Part shown: positions 1 to 5,212 of the stretch, piece after piece
Layout of the letters: the number at the start of each line of letters is the position of its first letter
Numbering within the stretch: the stretch's first letter is position 1
Source: an uncultured Collinsella sp.
GTDB lineage: Bacteria; Actinomycetota; Coriobacteriia; Coriobacteriales; Coriobacteriaceae
Length of the DNA stretch: 16,781 bases
Assembly: GCA_937926755.1 (NCBI GenBank)
Contig: CALBBA010000297.1
Location: 1 to 16,781, forward strand
Direction: 5' to 3'
The notes under the pieces: generated by a model
The model's input: only the letters and a program-made list of their open reading frames with translations
Told to the model about the DNA's origin: nothing
Databases searched by the model: none
Made by a program: the position numbers and the translations under genes

Positions 1-147
1 CGCCTCGCCCCGGAGGTCCCCCGCCCGGGGGTGCCCGCCTACCCCCGGGCGCGCGTCCGCCATGTCCTGCTCGCCGTCCGCGCCGAGGCCGAATATCTCG
101 AGCTGGTTGCTCATCGGCTTCTGGCGGTACCTCTCGTCGTTACGCAT
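1..147 (-). CDS. hypothetical protein of the mobile element, cut by the window edge
   Basis: An open frame of 49 codons runs from ATG at 147 to the left edge with no stop, so the protein is incomplete. The start is supported by a GGGAG ribosome site about 5 nt upstream and by an 8-base overlap with the stop of the preceding gene (ATGCGTAA), the pattern of translational coupling. The N-terminus reads MRNDERYRQKPMSNQLEIFG and then becomes rich in Gly, Asp and Pro. I recognise no domain. It is probably the fifth gene of the leftward operon of the integrated element. A GC-rich hairpin (22-51) falls inside the frame, so the frame may end soon beyond the edge. Confidence 0.5.
   Translation of the reverse strand, partial: MRNDERYRQKPMSNQLEIFGLGADGEQDMADARPGVGGHPRAGDLRGEA
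22..51. repeat. 11-bp perfect inverted repeat
   Basis: CGCCCGGGGGT at 22-32 is repeated inverted at 41-51 around an 8-base loop. It would form a very stable hairpin in RNA of either strand. No T-tract follows on either side, so it is not a typical intrinsic terminator. It sits inside the partial leftward gene. Confidence 0.6.
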
Positions 148-421
148 TGACCGCTCCCGCCGCGCATGCCGCCTTTGCCGCCTGGACCGCGCCGTCCATC
201 GTCGGGAGGACGAAGACGGTCAGGATCGCCGCGAACAGTACCGCGGCGGCGATGAAGCCGGCCATGGCCCCCGCCCTGAACGCATCGGAGTCGAGCTGCT
301 CGCGGACGGTCGGTCGGTATGCCTTGGGTGCTATGATGGTCTGAGCCTCATGTCTGGGGCTGTTTCGGCGAGTGCTCACAAGTTGGTAGCTGGGGGCGCT
401 CGCTTCTTTGTATGTGTACAT
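140..421 (-). CDS. small single-pass membrane protein, unknown function
   Basis: A 93-aa protein starts at ATG 421, preceded by a good ribosome site (GAAGGGA, 7 nt upstream). A longer frame upstream of this ATG is open only because of high GC and overlaps the previous gene, so I use this start. Residues 1-50 are hydrophilic and rich in Arg, Ser and Pro. Residues about 52-73 form one hydrophobic segment (AMAGFIAAAVLFAAILTVFV) that fits a transmembrane helix. The tail is short and Ala-rich. There is no signal-peptidase site that I can see. It belongs to the leftward operon of the integrated element and its stop overlaps the start of the next gene by 8 bases. I recognise no family; a small membrane protein of a conjugation or phage module is one possibility. 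Confidence 0.65.
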   Translation of the reverse strand: MYTYKEASAPSYQLVSTRRNSPRHEAQTIIAPKAYRPTVREQLDSDAFRAGAMAGFIAAAVLFAAILTVFVLPTMDGAVQAAKAACAAGAVNA

Positions 422-477
422 CTTGTGTTCCCTTCTGATGTTTCCGCAGGTCAGGGCTAGGGTGCTTTTTAGGGTCT

Positions 478-831
478 TTATTTTTGGGACTTTTTCGCGC
501 GGCTCTTGGCGCTGTAGCACCTCTGCCGCTCGCGGTCGTTCCGCTTGGACCTCGCAGCCTCCTCGCGCATCGCGCTGGCCTGCTCCCTGAGGTCTGCCAC
601 GTGGCCCTCCTTCGTGCACTCCGCGCACCAGCCGTTCGCCTTGTTGAGCGGCTTGAACGTCATGCGCCCGCACTTCGGGCACATCCAGCGCTGCCGGAGC
701 GATATGCCGCACTTCCTCGCCTGGAGCTTCACGGCCTCGGTAGTCCGTCCGAGCGCCTTGGCTATCTCCTTGGCTCCGTCGCCGGCGTGCTCCCTCAGGT
801 ACCGGATCTCACGTGTCGACCATGGCCTCAC
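478..831 (-). CDS. helix-turn-helix / zinc-ribbon DNA-binding protein of the mobile element
   Basis: A 117-aa protein with a GTG start whose first bases overlap the TGA of the preceding gene (GTGA), with a GGGGAG ribosome site 9 nt upstream. An in-frame ATG further upstream would overlap the previous gene almost fully and is less likely. Residues about 3-45 (WSTREIRYLREHAGDGAKEI, then AKALGRTTEAVKLQARKCGI) look like the Myb/SANT-like or GcrA-like helix-turn-helix found in phage regulators: a Trp-led first helix followed by an IA..LGRT..AV recognition helix. A zinc ribbon follows with CPKC and CAEC pairs about 19 residues apart. The tail is a basic, Glu/Arg/Lys-rich probable coiled coil. I infer a sequence-specific DNA-binding role in the leftward operon. 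The target is unknown. Confidence 0.7.
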   Translation of the reverse strand: MRPWSTREIRYLREHAGDGAKEIAKALGRTTEAVKLQARKCGISLRQRWMCPKCGRMTFKPLNKANGWCAECTKEGHVADLREQASAMREEAARSKRNDRERQRCYSAKSRAKKSQK

Positions 832-953
832 TGTCTCTTGCTCCCCTCCTTCCTCTCCCATTCCCGGTATGCCGCCCGAAGCGTCGAACACATGGTGTCG
901 AGCGCTATCTCGCGCGGGGTCTTGGGCTTCTCCTCGTGTTCTTTGGCGTCCAT
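828..953 (-). CDS. 41-aa hypothetical protein of the mobile element
   Basis: A short frame from ATG 953 to TGA 828, too small for most gene finders. The ATG directly abuts the stop of the upstream XRE gene (TAAATG), and the stop overlaps the GTG of the following gene by 3 bases. It is therefore packed head to tail in the leftward operon and is probably translated by coupling, since no strong ribosome site of its own is visible. The sequence (MDAKEHEEKPKTPREIALDT, then a Cys and an amphipathic Arg/Glu stretch) is highly charged and fits a single long helix. I recognise no family. The evidence for it being real is the tight spacing on both sides. Confidence 0.55.
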   Translation of the reverse strand: MDAKEHEEKPKTPREIALDTMCSTLRAAYREWERKEGSKRQ

Positions 954-1160
954 TTAGGACACCGTCCGGTTGTCGGTAAGACCGAGTAGGTAGTCAGCCG
1001 AACACTTAAACAGGCGAGTCATCGCCACCAGTTTCGAGCCGGGGATCTCTCCTCCATTCTCATAACTGGCGACAGTAGCTCGACTCTTGAGGCCGATCTT
1101 CTCTGCCAGGTCCTCTTGACTGAGACCAATGCGGACACGTTCGCTAGCAATGGGATTCAT
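954..1160 (-). CDS. XRE-family (HTH_3) regulator, first gene of the leftward operon
   Basis: A 68-aa protein starts at ATG 1160 with an ideal GGAGG ribosome site 5 nt upstream. An upstream in-frame ATG at 1193 would place the start inside the operator cluster and has no ribosome site. Residues about 2-60 form a Cro/CI-type helix-turn-helix: SERVRIGLSQEDLAEKIGLK, then the recognition helix region SRATVASYENGGEIPGSKLV, then the usual ending LFKCSADYLLGLTD. There is no peptidase or other C-terminal domain. It is divergent from a second XRE gene at 1296, which resembles a Cro/CI pair. I infer that it binds the TTCAC-N5-GTGAA sites between the two genes, two of which cover its own transcription start. 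Confidence 0.85.
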   Translation of the reverse strand: MNPIASERVRIGLSQEDLAEKIGLKSRATVASYENGGEIPGSKLVAMTRLFKCSADYLLGLTDNRTVS

Positions 1161-1172
1161 TTGCACCTCCAT

Positions 1173-1187
1173 TTCACTATTTGTGAA
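1173..1187. promoter_or_regulatory. putative operator O1 (TTCAC-N5-GTGAA)
   Basis: A perfect 5-bp inverted repeat around TATTT, in the 5' leader of the leftward XRE gene and 12 bp before its start codon. It is one of three sites of the same pattern in this 136-bp intergenic region, so it is most likely an operator for one or both XRE proteins. Confidence 0.7.
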
Positions 1188-1188
1188 C

Positions 1189-1203
1189 TTCACAATACGT
1201 GAA
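1189..1203. promoter_or_regulatory. putative operator O2 (TTCAC-N5-GTGAA)
   Basis: A second perfect copy of the motif, here around AATAC. Its start lies 16 bp from the start of O1, about one and a half helical turns. It touches the -10 box of the leftward promoter (1202-1207), so bound protein should block leftward transcription. Confidence 0.7.
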
Positions 1204-1230
1204 TATAGATTAGTGCCCAGCTGTTTGCAA
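1202..1230 (-). promoter_or_regulatory. leftward promoter of the mobile-element operon
   Basis: On the minus strand there is a TTGCAA -35 box at 1230-1225, a 17-bp spacer, and a TATATT -10 box at 1207-1202. The spacing is canonical, and operators O2 and O1 lie at and just after the -10 box. It would drive the XRE gene at 954-1160 and the genes after it. Confidence 0.6.
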
Positions 1231-1237
1231 GCATGAT

Positions 1238-1252
1238 TTCACTATTTGTAAA
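1238..1252. promoter_or_regulatory. putative operator O3 (TTCAC-N5-GTaAA)
   Basis: A third copy with one changed base in the right arm and the same TATTT centre as O1. It overlaps the -35 box of the rightward promoter, so it is placed to control the second XRE gene. Confidence 0.65.
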
Positions 1253-1266
1253 TCTTTTTGTACAAT
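1238..1266 (+). promoter_or_regulatory. rightward promoter of the regulator/recombinase arm
   Basis: A TTCACT -35 box (1238-1243), a 17-bp spacer and a TACAAT -10 box (1261-1266) precede the GTG at 1296 by 30 bp. The -35 box is only a moderate match and lies within operator O3. Confidence 0.5.
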
Positions 1267-1295
1267 ATGCTCACGCTTAGAAACAGGAGGTAACC

Positions 1296-1511
1296 GTGGG
1301 CATGAAGTTTCGCCTCAAAGAAACGAGGCTCAAATACAAGAAGAAGCAGCCAGAGGTTGCCAGCGCACTCGGCATCGGCGTACCCATGTACTCGATGATT
1401 GAAAACGGGCAGCGCGAGATAAATGGAACGAAGCTTGTGAAGCTCGCCAGATTCTATGGGTGCTCTGTCGATGAGTTGCTTGGGACTGGTTCGTGGGACG
1501 AGGGGGAATGA
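1296..1511 (+). CDS. XRE-family (HTH_3) regulator, rightward arm
   Basis: A 71-aa protein. A GTG start at 1296 sits 5 nt after AGGAGG; an ATG two codons later (1302) is also possible but is 11 nt away. Nearly the whole protein is one helix-turn-helix domain: KFRLKETRLKYKKKQPEVAS, then ALGIGVPMYSMIENGQREIN, then a helix ending in FYGCSVDELLGTG, the classic Cro/CI ending. By its position next to the recombinase it may be the maintenance repressor, while the divergent XRE gene would play the Cro part. That assignment is inference, since both proteins are small and lack extra domains. The stop is 3 nt before the next start, so the two genes are probably co-transcribed. Confidence 0.85.
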   Translation: MGMKFRLKETRLKYKKKQPEVASALGIGVPMYSMIENGQREINGTKLVKLARFYGCSVDELLGTGSWDEGE

Positions 1512-1514
1512 CCT

Positions 1515-2411
1515 ATGGGTCTGTTCGGTGACATTGCGAGAGCCGCCGCTAGCGCCGTTCTCAGCACGGCGAAAGATATGATAGGGGACGCTGCTGCCGC
1601 TAAGATTGGCCAGCAGGTTGGCGTTGGCAAGTCCATATCGTTTCGCGGTGAGTGCGAGCGCACCGTATACGTCTATTACGGCGAGCCGTTGAGGAAGATT
1701 CGTAAAGGTGATGTGTTCGATGCCGAAGTCGTGACGAAGCCAATGCGGCTGAGAAGCGAGCTCACGGGTGGCGTATGGGACACTACGGACAATGGCTTCG
1801 CGCTCGCGTACAAAGGAAAGGTGTTTGGGGCAGCGTCGGCTCTCGGAAACACGTTCAAGGACATTACGGAGCTCGGATACAGGATCACCGTGTCGTGCAG
1901 AATGACGGGATGGTACGCCAAGGGAATCCCAACCGTCGTCATGATGATCGACGAGCCCGAGGAGATATTCGCGTGGCTCGATGCCTGCAAGGGCCTTGGA
2001 CGCGACGTCAGCTTCGAGGAAAGGCATTCCCCCGAATGCGAGTCGGCCGCCTTATCGGAGCGCACCAGGCTTGAACTGTCGAAGGCGTGCGGGCGAGAAC
2101 TGCCGGTGGGCGTGGACGGAGACTGCGTCTACATCGAGGATGACAAGTGGACCGGCATGAGAAAAAGCGGGGTATTTCCGGTCGAGGTCTCCACGGAGCT
2201 GATCCCGACTCCTCGCGGGTCAACGGCGAAACCGCATGTCGCCGTCTTTGTGGATGGGGCGATGGCGGCCGATGTCAGCGCGAGGTGCGTGCACTACAAG
2301 ACCCTCGCCGAGCATGCCGGCGAACGCCCCTATTTCGCCTGCTGCCAAAAGCGAGAAGGTCACGACGGCTTTCCCATATGGAGGGTGACCGTTGTCTATC
2401 TCGGAAGATAA
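1515..2411 (+). CDS. hypothetical protein with two apparent tandem divergent repeats
   Basis: A 298-aa protein, start ATG 1515 with a GAGGGGGA ribosome site overlapping the end of the regulator gene. I do not recognise the family. Residues 1-38 are an Ala-rich, probably amphipathic helical region (MGLFGDIARAAASAVLSTAK). Two parts seem related. About 85-140 (GFALAYKGKVFGAASALGNT, a helix, then ITVSCR and IPTVVMMI) matches in pattern about 240-296 (HVAVFVDGAMAADVSARCVH, a helix, then YFACCQ and WRVTVVYL). Both read as strand, turn, helix, strand, strand, so a duplicated small alpha/beta domain is likely, perhaps HIRAN-like, but I cannot confirm that. There is no signal peptide. It lies between the regulator and recombinase of the integrated element, a common place for superinfection or defence cargo genes. 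Confidence 0.75.
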   Translation: MGLFGDIARAAASAVLSTAKDMIGDAAAAKIGQQVGVGKSISFRGECERTVYVYYGEPLRKIRKGDVFDAEVVTKPMRLRSELTGGVWDTTDNGFALAYKGKVFGAASALGNTFKDITELGYRITVSCRMTGWYAKGIPTVVMMIDEPEEIFAWLDACKGLGRDVSFEERHSPECESAALSERTRLELSKACGRELPVGVDGDCVYIEDDKWTGMRKSGVFPVEVSTELIPTPRGSTAKPHVAVFVDGAMAADVSARCVHYKTLAEHAGERPYFACCQKREGHDGFPIWRVTVVYLGR

Positions 2412-2415
2412 AAGA

Positions 2416-2455
2416 GCCCCGTCGGCTAAAGCGGTACCAGCGCTGCCGACGGGGC
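2416..2455. terminator. hairpin after the 298-aa gene, terminator-like
   Basis: GCCCCGTCGGC (2416-2426) pairs with GCCGACGGGGC (2445-2455). Inside it AGCG also pairs with CGCT, so the stem is about 15 bp with a TAA bulge. It begins 4 nt after the stop. The plus-strand side lacks a T-run, while the minus-strand side has a short TTTT, so termination may be partial on the plus strand. Confidence 0.55.
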
Positions 2456-2510
2456 ATCTAACCAGTGCACCCATGCAAACTCAACTTGAAGGAAGGGTGA
2501 CATACACATT

Positions 2511-3971
2511 ATGCCAAAGAGGGCAGTGATATACGCGAGGTTCTCGTGCAACAGGCAGCGCGAGGCCTCAATCGAGGACCAGCTGCGCGTCTGCCGCGAG
2601 TGGTGCGCGCGCGAGGGCTACGAGGTCGCGGCGGAGTACTGCGACCGCGCCGTGTCGGGGCGCACCGACGACCGCCCCGAGTTCCAGCGGATGATAGCCA
2701 ACGCCGGCGAGAGCGAGATCGTCCTCGTCTACATGATGGACCGATTCAGCCGCGGCGAGTACGACGCGCCGATATACAAGCGCGAGCTCGCCACGCACGG
2801 CGTCAAGCTGGTCTCGGCGCTCGAGCAGATACCCGACAGCCCGGAGGGCATCATCTACGAGAAGCTGCTCGAGGGGCTCGCCGCCTGCGAGTCGAGGAAG
2901 ACCGCCATCAGGACCAAGCGCGGCATGGAGGGCAACGCCCTCAAGTGCAAGACCAACGGCGTGCGCATCTTCGGCTACAGGAGGAACGGGGACGACGAGT
3001 ACGAGGTCGACGAGGCGCAGGCGGCGTGGGTGCGCGAGGCCTTCGCGCTGAGGCTGGAGCGCATGTCCATGAACGCGATAGCGCGCGAGTTCGCGCGGCG
3101 CGGCCTCAGGACGCGCAAGGGCAACCCGTGCGGCCAGGCGATGGTGCAGCAGATGCTGCGCGACCGAAGGTACACGGGCAGATACGAGTGGGGAGGCATC
3201 GTCCGCGAGGGCGGGATGCCGGCGATAGTGGACGAGGTGACGTTCATGGAGGTCCAGGGGATCAAGTGCCGCAAGCAGCGCTCGAGCGAGAACTGGGGCG
3301 ACTTCGCCCTAGCGGGGGCGGCGCTGTGCGCGGAATGCGGCAGGAACCTGCAGGGCGTGAGCGGCAGGGGCCGCAACAACGTCAAGTACGAGTACTACAG
3401 CTGCCCGGGCTCGTGCGTCCGCAACATCAGGCGCGAGGAGCTGGAAGGTTCAATCGCCTCGGCGCTGCGCGGGCTGCTGGGCGACCGCGGCGAGGCGCTG
3501 CAGATAGCCAACATGGTAGCGGAGCGCGCGGACACGGCCGAGGTGCGGGCTCGCCGCAGGCAGGCCGAGGACTCGCTCAGGGCCGCGGAGAGGGGCCTGA
3601 GGAACATCCTCAACGCCATCGAGCAGGGCGTGATAGCGCCGGGCGTGAACGAGCGCATAGCCGAGCTGGAAGAGCAGCAGGCGCGCGCGAGGTACGACCT
3701 CGAGGCCATCACGGACGAGCGGATAGACCCGGAGCGCTTCGCCGACTTCCTGCAGTGCGGGACGGCGCTCGACGACGCGACGCTGCTGAAGGCGTTCGTG
3801 TGGCAGGCTGTCGTCTCGGAGGACGAGATACTGGTCACGCTGAACTACGACAAAAAGGGCGAACCCGCCAGATTGGACATCCAGCGGGTTCGAGCAAAAT
3901 TGGAATGGTGCCCCATGTTGGATTCGAACCAACGGCCTTCTGCTCCGGAGGCAGACGCTCTAATCCCCTGA
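2511..3971 (+). CDS. large serine recombinase (site-specific integrase)
   Basis: A 486-aa integrase for element integration and excision. Residues 1-145 are the resolvase catalytic domain, with the nucleophile Ser12 in YARFSCNRQREASIEDQ and the later DRFSRGEY segment. Residues about 150-255 are the recombinase DNA-binding domain (FGYRR...AIAREFARRGLRTRKG). A zinc ribbon uses C273, C276, C298 and C302. A coiled coil occupies about 340-400. The start at 2511 has a GGAAGGG about 14 nt upstream, which is longer than ideal. The last 21 codons (residues 466-486) are the antisense of a tRNA-Arg gene, with the tRNA starting exactly at a codon boundary. The C-terminus is thus encoded by tRNA sequence, and the true end in the free element may differ. 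Use of AGG and ATA codons is much heavier than in the aro genes, which fits a transferred element. Confidence 0.93.
   Translation: MPKRAVIYARFSCNRQREASIEDQLRVCREWCAREGYEVAAEYCDRAVSGRTDDRPEFQRMIANAGESEIVLVYMMDRFSRGEYDAPIYKRELATHGVKLVSALEQIPDSPEGIIYEKLLEGLAACESRKTAIRTKRGMEGNALKCKTNGVRIFGYRRNGDDEYEVDEAQAAWVREAFALRLERMSMNAIAREFARRGLRTRKGNPCGQAMVQQMLRDRRYTGRYEWGGIVREGGMPAIVDEVTFMEVQGIKCRKQRSSENWGDFALAGAALCAECGRNLQGVSGRGRNNVKYEYYSCPGSCVRNIRREELEGSIASALRGLLGDRGEALQIANMVAERADTAEVRARRRQAEDSLRAAERGLRNILNAIEQGVIAPGVNERIAELEEQQARARYDLEAITDERIDPERFADFLQCGTALDDATLLKAFVWQAVVSEDEILVTLNYDKKGEPARLDIQRVRAKLEWCPMLDSNQRPSAPEADALIP
3851..3892 (-). terminator. intrinsic terminator for tRNA-Arg(CCG), antisense to the recombinase gene
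   Basis: On the minus strand, just after the tRNA 3' end, CGAACCCGC (3892-3884) pairs with GCGGGTTCG (3868-3860) around a 15-base loop, followed by CCC and five T. The stem of 9 bp begins 13 nt after the tRNA CCA. It lies inside the recombinase coding region, so it is supplied by the inserted element. Confidence 0.6.
3906..3971. mobile_element. probable attachment-site region at the tRNA-Arg(CCG) 3' part
   Basis: This is where the integrated element (left of here, continuing past the window edge) meets the host tRNA gene. The recombinase frame crosses into the tRNA and stops at 3971. No second copy of the tRNA 3' part is seen in 1-3900, so the other end lies outside the window. The exact crossover core cannot be set from one end alone. 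Confidence 0.45.
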
Positions 3972-3982
3972 GCTAATAGGGC
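3906..3982 (-). tRNA. tRNA-Arg (anticodon CCG)
   Basis: A 77-nt cloverleaf on the minus strand with an encoded CCA. The acceptor stem GCCCTAT/ATGGGGC has one T-G pair. The D-stem is GCTC/GAGC and the anticodon stem TCTGC/GCAGA encloses the loop CTCCGGA (anticodon CCG, reads CGG). The T-arm is GTTGG-TTCGAAT-CCAAC. The element's recombinase abuts and overlaps the 3' end, so this tRNA is the probable attachment site. Confidence 0.96.
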
Positions 3983-3993
3983 CAACGTTTGGC

Positions 3994-4023
3994 ATTATAC
4001 CCAAGTGCACCACGGGCTATCAA
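3994..4023 (-). promoter_or_regulatory. promoter of tRNA-Arg(CCG)
   Basis: On the minus strand, TTGATA (4023-4018), an 18-bp spacer, and a consensus TATAAT (3999-3994) lie 11 bp before the tRNA 5' end. This is a strong stable-RNA promoter layout. Confidence 0.8.
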
Positions 4024-4102
4024 AATAAAAGAAAAAGCTTTGCAATTCCGAGGAAGACGCGGCGCAACGGCCCACTTTAGAAGGCAAAAGCGAGTCAGAT
4101 AG

Positions 4103-4108
4103 TATAAA
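4103..4108 (+). promoter_or_regulatory. possible -10 box of the aromatic operon
   Basis: TATAAA stands 21 bp before the attenuator hairpin and 78 bp before the first gene. I see no convincing -35 at 16-18 bp, so the promoter is tentative. The rest of 3983-4186 holds only the tRNA promoter, this box and the hairpin; no T-box sequence was found. Confidence 0.3.
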
Positions 4109-4128
4109 CTCTCATGCACCATATATAC

Positions 4129-4153
4129 ACGGCTCGCGATGCGGGCCGTTTTT
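4129..4153 (+). terminator. terminator hairpin in the leader of the aromatic operon (attenuator)
   Basis: ACGGCTCGC pairs with GCGGGCCGT over 9 bp (one T-G pair) around a GAT loop, followed directly by TTTT. It ends 33 nt before the DAHP synthase start. No gene ends upstream on this strand other than the inserted recombinase, so its likely role is transcription attenuation of the operon. A segment CATCGAG (4166-4172), just before the ribosome site, can pair with CTCGCGATG in the hairpin with a 2-base bulge and could form a competing structure. Confidence 0.7.
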
Positions 4154-4186
4154 GCAAGGGTTATCCATCGAGGTGAGAGGCACACC

Positions 4187-5209
4187 ATGATTGCAATTTT
4201 AAAGCAGAGCGCCAGTGACGAGGCCGTCAGCCATATCGTCAGCTGGATTGAGAAAAAAGGCCTGAAGACCGACGTCTCTCGCGGTGAGAACGAGACCATT
4301 ATCGGTCTTGTGGGAGACACCACCAAGATCGACCCGTTCCTGCTCGAGTCCATGGATGTCGTCGAACGCGTGCAGCGCGTCTCCGAGCCGTTCAAGCGCG
4401 CCAACCGCAAGTTCCACCCCGAGGACTCCGTCATCGACTGCGGCCACGGCGTCAAGATCGGCGGCGATCAGTTCCAGGTCATCGCCGGCCCGTGCTCCGT
4501 CGAGGGCGAGAACCTCATCCGCATCGCACGCCGCGTGAAGGCCGCCGGCGCCACGATGCTGCGCGGCGGTGCCTACAAGCCCCGCACCTCCCCCTACGCC
4601 TACCAGGGCATGGGCCCCGCCGGCCTGGACCTGCTGTGCGAGGCGTCAGCCGAGCTCGACATGCCGATCGTCACCGAGATCATGGACCCACGCGACGTGC
4701 AGGTCTTCTTGGACAAGAAGATTGACGTCATGCAGATCGGCGCCCGCAACGCCCAGAACTTCCCCCTGCTCAAGGAGGTCGGCAAGACAAAGACTCCGAT
4801 TCTGCTCAAGCGCGGCATGTCCGGCACGATCGACGAGCTGCTTATGGCAGCCGAGTACATCATGAGCGAGGGCAACGACAACGTCATCCTGTGCGAGCGC
4901 GGCATCCGCACCTTCGAGACCCGCACCCGTAACACCTTCGACCTCAACGCCGTGCCGGTGCTGCACCACCTGTCGCACCTGCCTGTCGTTGCCGACCCCA
5001 GCCACGCCACCGGCTACACCCGCTACGTCGAGCCCATGGCGCTCGCCGCGACCGCCTGCGGCGCCAACGGCCTGGAGATCGAGGTCCACGACGAGCCGAG
5101 CCGCGCCTGGTCCGACGGCGCCCAGGCCCTCACCCCCGATCAGTTCGACGACACCATGCGCCGCATCCGCGCCATCCGCGAGGTTGTCTGCCAAGAGACC
5201 ATGGAGTAG
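4187..5209 (+). CDS. aroF: 3-deoxy-7-phosphoheptulonate (DAHP) synthase, class I-beta
   Basis: A 340-aa enzyme that condenses erythrose 4-phosphate and phosphoenolpyruvate, the first step of the shikimate pathway, in the cytoplasm. The start at 4187 follows GAGGTGAGAGG by 6 nt; an upstream in-frame ATG at 4139 lies inside the attenuator hairpin and is rejected. Residues 1-70 form a ferredoxin-like (ACT-like) regulatory domain, as in Thermotoga-type enzymes. The catalytic barrel shows the family signatures VIAGPCSVE, RGGAYKPRTSPYAYQG, QIGARNAQNF, KRGMSGTIDE and DPSHATG. The N-terminal domain predicts feedback control, in known relatives by tyrosine or phenylalanine; the ligand here is not known. 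It heads an eight-gene aromatic operon behind a terminator-like leader. The next gene starts 3 nt after its stop. Confidence 0.95.
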   Translation: MIAILKQSASDEAVSHIVSWIEKKGLKTDVSRGENETIIGLVGDTTKIDPFLLESMDVVERVQRVSEPFKRANRKFHPEDSVIDCGHGVKIGGDQFQVIAGPCSVEGENLIRIARRVKAAGATMLRGGAYKPRTSPYAYQGMGPAGLDLLCEASAELDMPIVTEIMDPRDVQVFLDKKIDVMQIGARNAQNFPLLKEVGKTKTPILLKRGMSGTIDELLMAAEYIMSEGNDNVILCERGIRTFETRTRNTFDLNAVPVLHHLSHLPVVADPSHATGYTRYVEPMALAATACGANGLEIEVHDEPSRAWSDGAQALTPDQFDDTMRRIRAIREVVCQETME

Positions 5210-5212
5210 TCC

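Noticed and set aside
1242..2027. 261-codon minus-strand frame opposite the second XRE gene and the 298-aa gene
   Set aside because: Starts without a ribosome site, covers the promoter region and is opposite a clear HTH gene, so it is a shadow.
2546..3976. 476-codon open frame overlapping the recombinase on the same strand
   Set aside because: Arg/Gly/Ala-rich shadow of the recombinase in another frame, with no recognisable domain.
4114..4176. Possible 20-residue leader peptide (MHHIYTARDAGRFCKGYPSR) before aroF
   Set aside because: No ribosome site, runs through the terminator hairpin itself, and has only two Tyr and one Phe; not convincing as a sensing leader peptide.
3983..4186. T-box riboswitch before the aromatic operon
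   Set aside because: The conserved AGGGTGGNACCGCG-type segment is absent and the leader is too short.
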